A DNA stretch of 64,000 nt from Methanospirillum hungatei (lineage in GTDB: Archaea; Halobacteriota; Methanomicrobia; Methanomicrobiales; Methanospirillaceae). Where the stretch lies: contig NZ_CP077107.1 of NCBI RefSeq assembly GCF_019263745.1, forward strand, positions 744,001-808,000, given 5' to 3'. The notes beneath the pieces were generated by a model. That model was not told the origin of the DNA, searched no databases, and saw only the letters and a program-made list of their open reading frames with translations. A program made the position numbers and the translations under genes. Position 1 is the first letter of the stretch. Every line of letters starts with the position of its first letter. Below, piece by piece: positions 39,343 through 48,547 of the stretch.

Positions 39343-41348
39343 GTTCAGGAATAGAGAGCTTACGGGAAAATAATCCATTTTATTCCAGTTCACACCCCGA
39401 TCCCTGGGTAAGACAATTTCCAAATATTACATCTATTAATGGAGAGGTTTTTTCTTCAATAGTCAGAATCATTCAAAAAAAGCAAAACCAGGCATCAAAT
39501 CCTGTCGGATTACTCATAAAAGGAGAGTCTGGATCAGGAAAAACACACATGATAGCAAGGATTCGAGAACATTGTGAAAAAACAAACTTCGAGATTAAAT
39601 TTGCTACAATTAAACCTATTATTGATTATCAGACGCCGTTACGACGTGTTTTAAAAGGGATCATAACCAATCTGGCACACCCTGTTTCAGATCAATGCAG
39701 ATATACACAAATTCATGGCATAGTCTTCTCTATAATCTGTGATTACTATGCTCATCAACCAGAAAACAAATCAATGGCGAACGATCTTGGTAGTGATGTC
39801 AATAAATTTTTTGACCATGTATACCGGAAACAGGAACATGTGGAGGCCTTATTGAAAGGTGTACAGGGGTGGACAATAAAAGAGATTCCAACAATAAATC
39901 CCCTCTTTGTCAGACTTCTCTTCTCATTTTGTAATCCGGAACTCCAACATATTGCACATATGCGACTTATCGGTGAAATAGGTGACCCGGAAGAAGCACA
40001 ACTCTTACATGTCCCTTTCCAGGAATCCTCTTCAGATCCTGCAATGGAAGAAGAAGCACGTGAATTTCTGATCTCATTAGGGCTTCTCCTTTCACGTTAT
40101 AACCAAAGCCTTATTGTCTGTTTTGATCAACTTGAAAACCTTAAAAATAAAGAACTTGTTGAGGCATTTGGCCAGATTATCTTTACAATCATCAATGATT
40201 GCCGGTCAATTATCCCGCTAACCTTTATGAGGACTTTATTCTGGGAGGAAGTCTTTTCTCCTGCTCTTGATCAGTCGATATCAGAAAGACTTGCAATGAA
40301 TCAGTGGATACTCCGGGGTTGTAATGACGATGAGGTTGAAGAGATAATAAGAACCAGAATACAGGAAATTCTTCCGGATAACTGGAGTGAACCATATTCA
40401 TGGCTTATCAAGAAAGTCAGAGAGACGATTAATAAAAATCCATCTCCACGAGAAGTTATCAGATGTGCAAATACAATTATACTACAATCCGATTCATCGT
40501 CTGTTCATATTCCCAAAGTTACACCTGAAGAAGTGATTCATGCGGCATACACAAATGAACGAGAATTAATAATATCTGATCTGGATTCATGGCCGCCAGA
40601 TTATGAAGAACTTTCTGAAGCGATAATAACTTATCTTACCTCTCGAAAATACCAGATTTCTCGGAAAAAACTCGCACGAAAATCCATTCTGACGGTATCA
40701 AAGAATAACTCCACGTGTTGCATCATAGTCAATACAAACCGAAATCATAGTGCAATTGGATCAAGTTTTGGGAAAGGAACGGAATTTTTACAGAAAAACC
40801 CAGGAGCGACATGCATATACCTGACTGATCCACGCTGTCTTATCACAAAAGAATCTTGGAACCAGGCCAACGTAAAAAAAGATAATTTCATACGTGCAGG
40901 GGGAATAATCCTCCAGCCATCAACAAGTGAAATTGCACGATTTTATGCACTATATTCAATTTCATGCAAGATATGCGAACAGGATATATTAATTGATACT
41001 GCTTCTGGAATACGACCATTAACTCAAGAAGAACTTATTGAATATCTCAAAGAACCGGCAACTTTTAAGCCATTGATTCATCGAATACCGGAAAATATCC
41101 CTGAAACAGCGAAACGAACATATTATCAGGATGATCACATTTACCAGGCATTATGTCGAATATTAACCCAGAAATCAATGCATATCATGGGGGCTGAAAC
41201 TCTGTCAGGTCAACTTACAAGCCAGGGTATCACCATGAGTCATGATGATCTGATTATCTGGTGTGGAAGACATTCTGATACGTTCCGGATAATTCAATCA
41301 CAGCAGGGATCGATGATCATTCTCCATGGAAAGGATCATGTATGCTGA
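39339..41348 (+). CDS. P-loop ATPase of the Cas4-FtsK cassette
   Basis: 669 residues. Walker A GESGSGKT (62-69), Walker B SLIVCFDQLE (about 257-266), a sensor-like FMRTLFWEE and an AAA lid (DEVEEIIRTRIQEIL ... NPSPREVIRCANTI). This resembles Orc1/Cdc6-, KAP- or BREX-type ATPases rather than a motor. The C-terminal 250 residues hold an alpha/beta region (CCIIVNTNRNHSAIG ... CIYLTDPRC) and a helical end I cannot assign. It overlaps both neighbours (4 bases upstream, 7 downstream), so the three proteins are made in fixed ratio. I see no close known family. Confidence 0.8.
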   Translation: MSSGIESLRENNPFYSSSHPDPWVRQFPNITSINGEVFSSIVRIIQKKQNQASNPVGLLIKGESGSGKTHMIARIREHCEKTNFEIKFATIKPIIDYQTPLRRVLKGIITNLAHPVSDQCRYTQIHGIVFSIICDYYAHQPENKSMANDLGSDVNKFFDHVYRKQEHVEALLKGVQGWTIKEIPTINPLFVRLLFSFCNPELQHIAHMRLIGEIGDPEEAQLLHVPFQESSSDPAMEEEAREFLISLGLLLSRYNQSLIVCFDQLENLKNKELVEAFGQIIFTIINDCRSIIPLTFMRTLFWEEVFSPALDQSISERLAMNQWILRGCNDDEVEEIIRTRIQEILPDNWSEPYSWLIKKVRETINKNPSPREVIRCANTIILQSDSSSVHIPKVTPEEVIHAAYTNERELIISDLDSWPPDYEELSEAIITYLTSRKYQISRKKLARKSILTVSKNNSTCCIIVNTNRNHSAIGSSFGKGTEFLQKNPGATCIYLTDPRCLITKESWNQANVKKDNFIRAGGIILQPSTSEIARFYALYSISCKICEQDILIDTASGIRPLTQEELIEYLKEPATFKPLIHRIPENIPETAKRTYYQDDHIYQALCRILTQKSMHIMGAETLSGQLTSQGITMSHDDLIIWCGRHSDTFRIIQSQQGSMIILHGKDHVC

Positions 41349-43303
41349 AATGTACCGTAACTGACCTTCATTTGTGCCAGCATTGTCCACGCCTGTTTGC
41401 ATATTCATGGGTAAAGAAGAAAAATGCCGCATTTATAGGACATCGGGGAACGGGTAATCTTCCCGGAACACTCTTTCATACCTTTGCCCACATGGTTTTA
41501 CAAGATATCTCATCAAAAGGAGCAGGCAGACAAGCACTTGTTCATGCACTATCCCAAAATCCACACGCAATATCCTTTCATATTCATGAAACCATTAAAG
41601 AAGAATACCTTATCCCTTTTTTAGCAGAACACGGATCTACCCTAACCATTGAAAAAATAGAAGCATTCGCGACTGCATGTGAACGCTGGATTAAATATCT
41701 TGAGGAATTTATAAATCCACACATTTCCAGTTTTCAGGATTTGGACATATTATTTGAGAGTATCTTTCACAATACTGAATACCTGATGACCTCATCATAT
41801 GTTTTTGATGATGGAGAATCAATGTCAATTTCAGGGAAACCAGACGCCCTGATTTTCGATCCCAAGACAAAAGAACCGGTTGTTCTGGAATATAAAGGCC
41901 GGAAAGAATCTGATGCCATGCAGGATTTGGCACAGACATCTCTCTATGCCTGGTTGGTACGGCAGTCAATAGGAATTATTCCACGGGTTGACATTTTGTA
42001 CCTTGAGGAGAATATGCCACTTGTCCGATATCCTCTACCAGCAATAGAGAACCTAATCGAGAATCATCCTTCTCTTTTTCAAATAGCCAGAAAAATCATG
42101 GAAGGAGAGAAGCGAATTCCAAAATGTAGTGATAATGCTCTCTGCCAGGTATGTCCATTCATACCATCATGCGACAACGATTTTGGAGAAATGATCCCGG
42201 CTGTTATTCATACGGATAAAATTGTTCCTCAAGAAAAAGAGCATACACCACAACAGGATGCAGAAGAATTACTGAGCACCCTTACTGAAAAGCTGAACCT
42301 TCTTTCCATCCCAGTCATCCCTTCGGGATATACAATCGGGCCACGATTTATCAGATTGAAAATAATTCCGGATATCAGAAAGAAGGTAACTTTTGCAAAA
42401 ATCGTAAATCGAACGGTGGATATTCAATTGGGATTATCACTCTCAATTCCTCCTTTGATTCAGGCACAGGGTGGGTATATCAGTTGTGATGTTCAACGCA
42501 ACGACTGGGAATCTTTTGATGTCAGCTCTCTTGTACAGGATGGAGGAATTCAAACCAAACACACATGTCCATATCCATTAGGAAGGAGAATTGATGGATC
42601 GGTTTTCGTAGGTGATCTGGCAGATCCGAATATGACAAGTTGTCTTATTGGGGGAACTTCCGGATCTGGAAAAAGTGAACTCATTCGCTCCATGGTTGTA
42701 GGTATTGCTTTACATAACCGGCAAACTATGCTCTCGTTTACTTTGATTGATCCAAAACGAGTTACATTTACAGATTTTTTTTCATTCCCTTATCTTTCAC
42801 AACCGGTCATTATGGATCCAAATACAGCAATGAATATTCTGAATGCCTGTGTTCATGAGATGGAAGAACGGTATAAAGTTCTTGAAAAGTCAGGCTATTC
42901 AAATATATCAGAATATAATGGCAAGGAAAATATCCAGATGGTCAGACGGATTATTGTTATTGATGAATATGCTGACCTTATCATGAACAAGGCTACAAAG
43001 GAAGCTCTTGAGAACGCAATTCAAAAGATCGGCCAAAAAGGAAGAGCAGCCGGATTTCATCTTATCCTTGCTACTCAAAGGCCAGATGCAAAGATTGTAA
43101 CAGGTGTTATCAAGGCAAACCTGCAACTGAAGATTGCTTTAAAAGTGACATCATCCACAAATTCCCGTATTATTCTTGATGAAACAGGAGCAGAATGTCT
43201 TGCCGGATATGGAGATATGCTGATAGGAGGAAGTGTACCTATACAGCGACTGCAATCTTCAAAAGTCTCTGAACGGGATTTAAAAGCATTATATGGTAAC
43301 TAG
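41342..43303 (+). CDS. Cas4-like Fe-S nuclease fused to an FtsK-type DNA translocase
   Basis: 653 residues in two parts. Residues 1-285 look like a Cas4/RecB nuclease: H46/H50 in LFHTFAH, D168 in GKPDALIF, E183-x-K185 in VLEYKGRK, Q198-x3-Y202, and Fe-S cysteines C12/C15 plus C268-x2-C271-x5-C277. Residues 325-653 follow FtsK: a GPRFIRLKIIP and FAKIVNRTVDIQLGLS alpha-like segment, Walker A GGTSGSGKSE (437-446), Walker B IIVIDEYADL (537-546), GFHLILATQRPD and SRIILDETGAECLAGYGDML. The gamma DNA-reading domain is missing. It should pump and cut DNA. The fusion is unusual, and the cassette ends here. Confidence 0.85.
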   Translation: MLKCTVTDLHLCQHCPRLFAYSWVKKKNAAFIGHRGTGNLPGTLFHTFAHMVLQDISSKGAGRQALVHALSQNPHAISFHIHETIKEEYLIPFLAEHGSTLTIEKIEAFATACERWIKYLEEFINPHISSFQDLDILFESIFHNTEYLMTSSYVFDDGESMSISGKPDALIFDPKTKEPVVLEYKGRKESDAMQDLAQTSLYAWLVRQSIGIIPRVDILYLEENMPLVRYPLPAIENLIENHPSLFQIARKIMEGEKRIPKCSDNALCQVCPFIPSCDNDFGEMIPAVIHTDKIVPQEKEHTPQQDAEELLSTLTEKLNLLSIPVIPSGYTIGPRFIRLKIIPDIRKKVTFAKIVNRTVDIQLGLSLSIPPLIQAQGGYISCDVQRNDWESFDVSSLVQDGGIQTKHTCPYPLGRRIDGSVFVGDLADPNMTSCLIGGTSGSGKSELIRSMVVGIALHNRQTMLSFTLIDPKRVTFTDFFSFPYLSQPVIMDPNTAMNILNACVHEMEERYKVLEKSGYSNISEYNGKENIQMVRRIIVIDEYADLIMNKATKEALENAIQKIGQKGRAAGFHLILATQRPDAKIVTGVIKANLQLKIALKVTSSTNSRIILDETGAECLAGYGDMLIGGSVPIQRLQSSKVSERDLKALYGN

Positions 43304-43351
43304 ATAAGTGAACGAAAACACTGGTCCGGCATATTCTATCCCGAGGGTGCA

Positions 43352-44310
43352 TTACCTGAAACAATGCACATATTTTTGAAATATTATGGGAGCACCACCT
43401 GTTATCCAAATCCCTGCAAGTATGGATCTGAGGTATTCCACACCATATCCGATTCCCTCTATCTGTGTATATCCTTTCAGGGAATACCAAATTCCTAGCA
43501 AAATTATCATTCCGATAACATAATTAAGAATACGAACCGATATCGACGTTTTTTGAATGGTTGGGATATATCGTGAAGCTAAAATTGCACCTACAGCAGA
43601 ACCAAAGAAGAGTCCTGCACCGGTGAGTGTGTCGTGCGGTATCAGAGGAGCTATCGGATACTACTCTGCTGGAAGGCAAGGGTAGACCAGGAAAGAGGTA
43701 CCTGCCAGGATCCGAGAGAAAGGAGTGCCATAAATGATAAAAGAATCAGAATGAGAGATCCCATACATGAAAGAGTAATTTGCATAGAGATTGATTGATT
43801 TTTCACGAATTTTCCAACCGGTTTTTCAAATTTGACATATAAAAGCAGGAGGAGAAGCCCGACTGCAAACCCACCGGCAATATCAAGGGGATAATGAACT
43901 GCCTGATACACTCTGGAAAGCCCGATGAGCAGGATGAAGATAACACATACCACAGAAATCCAGGCCTTTTTCATCCATGTTGCAATAAGTCCAAAGAGGA
44001 GAACTGCATTTTGTGCATGTCCGGAAGGAAAACCAAATGACGGGTAATTACCAAGAGCTTTCACTTCTGTAGTCACCCAGTATGGTCGAGGCGTGTGAAA
44101 TGCTATCTTTATTATGTCGCAGATAGCCCCGCTCAATGATACAAGGAGAAGTATCCTGATTCCAAGTTGACGATCCAGGCACCATACAATAAGCGGTATG
44201 AGGAGCAGGGAAAATTCTGGTTGTCCGATGAATGCAAAAAACTGCATGAGTGGATCGATTATTGCTGCATGAGACTGGAGACTGGTTATGAAGGTAATCT
44301 GTGGATCCAT
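43352..44310 (-). pseudogene. PAP2 family membrane phosphatase, frameshifted
   Basis: The open frame from 44310 codes 219 residues with the phosphatase signature: KIAFHTPRPYW, PSFGFPSGHAQNAV and SRVYQAVHYPLDIAGG, between membrane helices. It stops at 43651. In the -1 frame the sequence continues without a break for 99 more codons, from APLIPHDTLTGAGLFFGS through further hydrophobic helices to a stop at 43352-43354. This continuation resembles the second half of longer PAP2 proteins. The shift lies within about 43650-43664. The catalytic half is intact, so a shortened enzyme might still work; a sequencing error is also possible. Confidence 0.75.
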
Positions 44311-44736
44311 GAGTTATGTGTTCCAAAAGATATGAGGCATTTTCGAACGGCTTGTAATTTGAAAGTGAAACGAAGGTTATTCTGATGCGTACTCACTTAT
44401 CGTTGGTTATTGTTCTCATTAAACATTCTACATAATTACAGATAGTTAGGTATATACTATACGGATCAGTTCAATACCAATAGATGGTGGAGTAAACCAC
44501 ACCTCTGTTTTGAATATGAAGAGCCCAAAAGTCAATTTATCAATATATAGAACCCATATTTTCATTTGCATCGCGTGTAGCAGTTGTAACAGTTGTAGCA
44601 GCTCTAGAAGAGAGACCTGACATATTTTTTTTTGATCAAAGGGATAGGATTCATTCACATTTTCAGACCGGAGAATCCAAATTTATAACCTATACAAAAA
44701 TTTAACTAATTCAATGCTGATCATTGAACGATACGT
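44311..44736. other. Intergenic region with one arm of an inverted repeat and a promoter
   Basis: No gene seen. It contains one arm of the repeat described at 44576-44634 and, at 44678-44687, AAATTTATAA, a TATA element about 55 bases before the DUF4405 gene. Confidence 0.5.
44576..44634 (+). repeat. Inverted repeat, left arm
   Basis: Starts TGTAGCAGTTGTAACAGTTG, continues through TAGCAGCTCTAGAAG and AGAGACCTGACAT, and ends in a run of T. The reverse complement of 48372-48434 matches it at about 55 of 61 positions. The T-run end looks like a terminator or the 3' end of a small RNA. Confidence 0.7.
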
Positions 44737-45012
44737 ATGAAACGGTTTACTCTCAATGCAATAGTAGATATTGCTGCTTTGGTATTTTTTATCCCTTCAC
44801 TTATATCAGGAGTAATATTATATCTATTTCTACCATCAGGAGGCGGGAGAGGAGTGGGTGGAAGAGCATATCTGGATATCTCTCGTGACCAATGGTTAAA
44901 TATGCATGATTATTCAAGTCTGATTTTTGCAGGTCTGATTATTATCCATATATTCCTGCACTGGAAATATTTCCGGAACATCAAAAAACCAATATTTCCA
45001 AAGGAAAAATAA
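44737..45012 (+). CDS. DUF4405-type small membrane protein
   Basis: 91 residues, two membrane helices (IAALVFFIPSLISGVILYLFL and YSSLIFAGLIIIHIFLHW) joined by a Gly/Arg-rich loop. His in NMHDYS and HIFLHW, and the KYFRNI end, match DUF4405, whose histidines may bind haem as in small cytochrome b-like proteins. The substrate or partner is unknown. It stands upstream of the NosD-like gene on the same strand but 230 bases apart. Confidence 0.75.
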   Translation: MKRFTLNAIVDIAALVFFIPSLISGVILYLFLPSGGGRGVGGRAYLDISRDQWLNMHDYSSLIFAGLIIIHIFLHWKYFRNIKKPIFPKEK

Positions 45013-45247
45013 GAAACAATACTGACAGGTACTGGATAAAACGGATACTTCATAAAGGAGAGAGAAAAAAAATCTTCGTTACACCATTCATGACACCAGA
45101 TATCTTGTGGGGGTAATTCCTGAAATATCAAAGGCGATTAAAAATTTATGAATCCATTGCCTCCCTTTGTTCATTTAGCCCTGTTCCCATCAGATAGCCA
45201 TAATTTTTATTCTCTTTGTACATAGGTACATATCGGGATTGAATGAT

Positions 45248-47875
45248 ATGGGGAGTGAAAACCATTACTGGAAGGTGGGGATATGTCTCATAGTTCTGCT
45301 ACTTGTTGCTCAATCAGGGGCAGAACTGATCACGCCGAGAGAAGAAAAAACCGGCCTTATTCCTGCACCAGACATATTAGATCTGAAAAATGTTGTTATT
45401 CAGAACAAAACAATAGAATCAATGTTTACTTCTTTTTCGGCCCTGCAGCAGAAAATTCTTTCTGAAGATAAGTATGCAAAAGCAGCAGCAGGAACCGGAT
45501 GGCATGAAGTGTCTATGCCGGTTGTGATCACCTCTCCAGGTATGTACCGCATCAAAAATGATTATACAGCAACAGGTGCGGAGATTGGAGTTTCGATAAA
45601 CTGTTCAGATGTATATCTTGATGGAAACGGCCATACATTCAGTGGTTCTCCTGACAGTGAAAGTATCGGCGTCGGAATGAGCAATGAACAAACCTTATCA
45701 AATATTTCCATAACCAATTTTTCAACCAGGGATTGCACCGGAGGGATAGTATTTGAACGTGTTTCCGACATGATTATCACAAACACCCACCATATCAGAA
45801 CAACTGGTGGGATTGCAGGAAACTCGGTAATAAATCTTGAAATTTCAAACAACACGATCACCGATTCCATCGCTACCAGCTATCAGGGATCTACATTCGG
45901 TATAACAATCATGCAGGGATCCAGTATCAGGATAGAAGGAAACAGCATAAGAAATCTATCACATAGCATGACCGATACTGATTCTGCGGCTATTGCCCTC
46001 TTTCAAAGCAGGGACATGGAAATAATACGAAATGAAATAACCGGACCTGTATCAGGAGGCATCATGAGTAATGCAGGATTTGATGCAGAAAAGATATCTG
46101 TTGATATTGCTGATAACCTGATTACCAATACGGGACTGTATGGGATATATATTGATAATGGTCTTGGAAAAATTTCGAATAACACGGTTCGCAACGGAAA
46201 AGTCGGTATTGAACTTCACATGGATGATTCGACTGTTATTCATAATAGTATCCATGGAAATCTACAAAGAGGGCTCTCTATCCTGGGAGAAAACCTGACA
46301 TTATCCGGAAATATCCTTACCGAAAACAAATGCCATCTCTATATTGAGGGAGACTCTGATGAAAATTTTCTCCATCATATCGATCACACGAATCTGCTTG
46401 ATGGGAAATCCCTGATTTACATCAGGGATCAGGATGGAATGGATATTGGACCGACTGAAGACCCGGCTATGGTCCTGGCTGTTCGGAGTCGGAACCTCTC
46501 TATTCATGATGTGACAACCGGGAACACCATGGCAGGCATTCTTCTCATCAACTGTTCTGATGTATCGGTATCAAAGGCCCATGATTTGGGATCTATAAAC
46601 GGATTTATTGCGACAAATGTGAACAGATGTAGTATAACTGACTCATCTGTGATTAATAGTTCATTATATGGATTTATTGCCCGCAATAGCAGAGAAATGG
46701 ATATGGAACGATGCCATTCTTCCGGCTCATCAGGGAATGCATTCTACCTGCTCAATTCAGAGGATATTCTCATCAATGGCAGTTATTCTTATGATTTCAA
46801 TCCTCCATACATGGAAGATGATACATTTGGAGCGTATATCGATTACTGCAGAAATATATCTTTTCAAAATTCCATCTTCGCAAAATCTCCGGATTCGGGT
46901 ATGTATGTAACCAATTCTGAAGGAGTTCTTGTAAAAAAGGCATATCTTATGGAAAACCAGAACCATGGTATCGCCATGATGCAATGCACAAACTCTTCAA
47001 TTGAGGAATCACTTATCATAAATAATAGCAGAGTAGGTATCACGCTTGATTTTCTTACCGGATTTACCATACGTCGCAATATGCTCATCAATAACACACA
47101 GGCCGGTCTTCTGTTTCTGGATGTGTTCAATGGGACGATTACCGATAACGTCTTCAAAAACACAGAAAATGTACAATTTGTATGGGACTCCTCACCGCTT
47201 GTGTGGAATACGACACTAACACCAGGTAATAATATTGTTCATGGCCCAAACCTGGGAGGAAATTTCTGGGCCACCCCAGACGGACAAGGATTTTCTGAAA
47301 CACATGCAAATCGGGGAGATGGTATATGCAATGCTACCTATGCTATAAACCATGAGAATGTGGATTATCTTCCCCTGGCTATCCCACCGGATGAATTGAT
47401 CGTCAATTTTACTGCAAACCAGACATCAGGAGTTCCACCACTCACTGTTCAGTTTCAAGACCTCTCCAACGGGTATCCAGAATCCTGGAACTGGACCTTT
47501 GGTGACGGAACCACATCGTCTGAACAGAATCCGGTTCACACCTACACCGGGACTGGTCGGTATACGGTGACACTTGAAGCAACTGAAGAGGACGGGCAGG
47601 GTATTCACCGGAAATTTGCGTACATTGATGTAAATCATGGAAGAGTGACCGGTCCAAGCGGAGTGCTTATGATGAATTCAACTCCGGAGAATGGATCAGT
47701 ATTCATTGACGGAGAGTTGATAGGTTCTACACCACTGGAGGGGGCTGGCATTCCTGCAGGAATCCATGAGATTATGATAACCCATGACGGGTACATGACC
47801 TGGTCTCACCAGATAACGGTGCAACAGGGACAGATTACATTAGTTCCGACTGTCCGGTTACGAAAGATCGGATAA
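45248..47875 (+). CDS. Exported NosD-like beta-helix protein with PKD and PEGA domains
   Basis: About 875 residues. Signal peptide VGICLIVLLLVAQSGAEL. Residues about 70-720 are a right-handed parallel beta-helix of NosD/PbH1 type with many short repeats (ISNNTITDS, ISNNTVRNG, INNTQAGLLFLDVFNGTI). A PKD domain follows (VNFTANQTSGVPPLTVQF ... WNWTFGDGTTSSEQNPVHTY), then a PEGA domain (GSVFIDGELIGSTPLEGAGI). This is a typical methanogen surface protein, probably carbohydrate-binding or structural. I take the ATG at 45248; a TTG at 45239 is also in frame. Confidence 0.9.
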   Translation: MGSENHYWKVGICLIVLLLVAQSGAELITPREEKTGLIPAPDILDLKNVVIQNKTIESMFTSFSALQQKILSEDKYAKAAAGTGWHEVSMPVVITSPGMYRIKNDYTATGAEIGVSINCSDVYLDGNGHTFSGSPDSESIGVGMSNEQTLSNISITNFSTRDCTGGIVFERVSDMIITNTHHIRTTGGIAGNSVINLEISNNTITDSIATSYQGSTFGITIMQGSSIRIEGNSIRNLSHSMTDTDSAAIALFQSRDMEIIRNEITGPVSGGIMSNAGFDAEKISVDIADNLITNTGLYGIYIDNGLGKISNNTVRNGKVGIELHMDDSTVIHNSIHGNLQRGLSILGENLTLSGNILTENKCHLYIEGDSDENFLHHIDHTNLLDGKSLIYIRDQDGMDIGPTEDPAMVLAVRSRNLSIHDVTTGNTMAGILLINCSDVSVSKAHDLGSINGFIATNVNRCSITDSSVINSSLYGFIARNSREMDMERCHSSGSSGNAFYLLNSEDILINGSYSYDFNPPYMEDDTFGAYIDYCRNISFQNSIFAKSPDSGMYVTNSEGVLVKKAYLMENQNHGIAMMQCTNSSIEESLIINNSRVGITLDFLTGFTIRRNMLINNTQAGLLFLDVFNGTITDNVFKNTENVQFVWDSSPLVWNTTLTPGNNIVHGPNLGGNFWATPDGQGFSETHANRGDGICNATYAINHENVDYLPLAIPPDELIVNFTANQTSGVPPLTVQFQDLSNGYPESWNWTFGDGTTSSEQNPVHTYTGTGRYTVTLEATEEDGQGIHRKFAYIDVNHGRVTGPSGVLMMNSTPENGSVFIDGELIGSTPLEGAGIPAGIHEIMITHDGYMTWSHQITVQQGQITLVPTVRLRKIG

Positions 47876-48052
47876 TGGGTGTATTAAAGATCCATTCAGA
47901 TATACATGGCACAAGATAATCCGGGCTGTGTGGATTGAATCAACCCGAAGTTTTTTTTTATCACATGCACCCCCAGCCATAGCAACAGGTAGCTGCACCG
48001 AGAACATTGAACATTTATAATGTACCGATAACCAAACGGACCGCCATTTCTC

Positions 48053-48292
48053 ATGAAGAAAAAGCATGCTCCGGAGTCAGATGAGAAGAGGTTTGCCATA
48101 ATGGTTGATGCCGCTATTCTTCTTCATATTGGATGGCTCTTTTTGTCAAACCTTGTCCAATCCTCGAAGATCTTGATAAATCTTTACGGGTATCTGGGAC
48201 GAATGTTGTGGTCACGTAAGTGCGTATACCATGAATGGAACTGGTATAATAGTTGCACTAAATCAGGAAAGGGGGGTGTAACCCCACTATGA
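48053..48292 (+). CDS. Doubtful small protein
   Basis: 79 codons starting MKKKHAPESDEKRFAIMVDA with one hydrophobic stretch (AAILLHIGWLFLSNLV). A plausible TATA element lies about 40 bases upstream, but there is no ribosome binding site, no family, and the C-terminal third (RKCVYHEWNWYNSC) looks random. It may be a leftover of a larger gene. Confidence 0.25.
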   Translation: MKKKHAPESDEKRFAIMVDAAILLHIGWLFLSNLVQSSKILINLYGYLGRMLWSRKCVYHEWNWYNSCTKSGKGGVTPL

Positions 48293-48371
48293 GGAATCCT
48301 TTTCTATAAAAAAGGGTTTATTCACATTCAGAGAAGAAGGAGCGTGATTTTTCGTTCCCGAATATTTCCCA

Positions 48372-48434
48372 TCCAAAAAAAAATACTGACAGGTCTCTTT
48401 CCTAAAGCTGCTACAAGTGTTACAACTGCTACAT
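48372..48434 (-). repeat. Inverted repeat, right arm
   Basis: Read on the minus strand it begins ATGTAGCAGTTGTAACACTT, has GTAGCAGCTTTAGG and AAGAGACCTGTCAG, and ends in a long T-run. About 90 percent match to the left arm at 44576-44634, in opposite orientation; 3.7 kb with the DUF4405 and NosD-like genes lies between. Confidence 0.7.
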
Positions 48435-48547
48435 AGTCATTAATTTTATAATTGAACCCAAAATGGTCAGTGTTTTAAAAAATGCCTATTTTCATGAAGA
48501 ACTGAATATACTGAGCTCCTCAGGAGTCGAATCAGGCATACTCCATA

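Larger units (their letters stand above)
47876..48547. other. Intergenic region with the right repeat arm
   Basis: It contains a TATA-like ACATTTATAATG at about 48011, a 79-codon open frame at 48053-48292 (listed separately), GGGGTG-TAA-CCCC at about 48276, a T-run hairpin (CCTTTTCTATAAAAAAGGG) near 48298-48316 and the right inverted-repeat arm at 48372-48434. No recognised gene. Confidence 0.5.

Noticed and set aside
41342-43303. Reading the third cassette gene as an ordinary cell-division FtsK
   Set aside because: It lacks membrane helices and the gamma domain, and its first 285 residues carry nuclease and Fe-S motifs.
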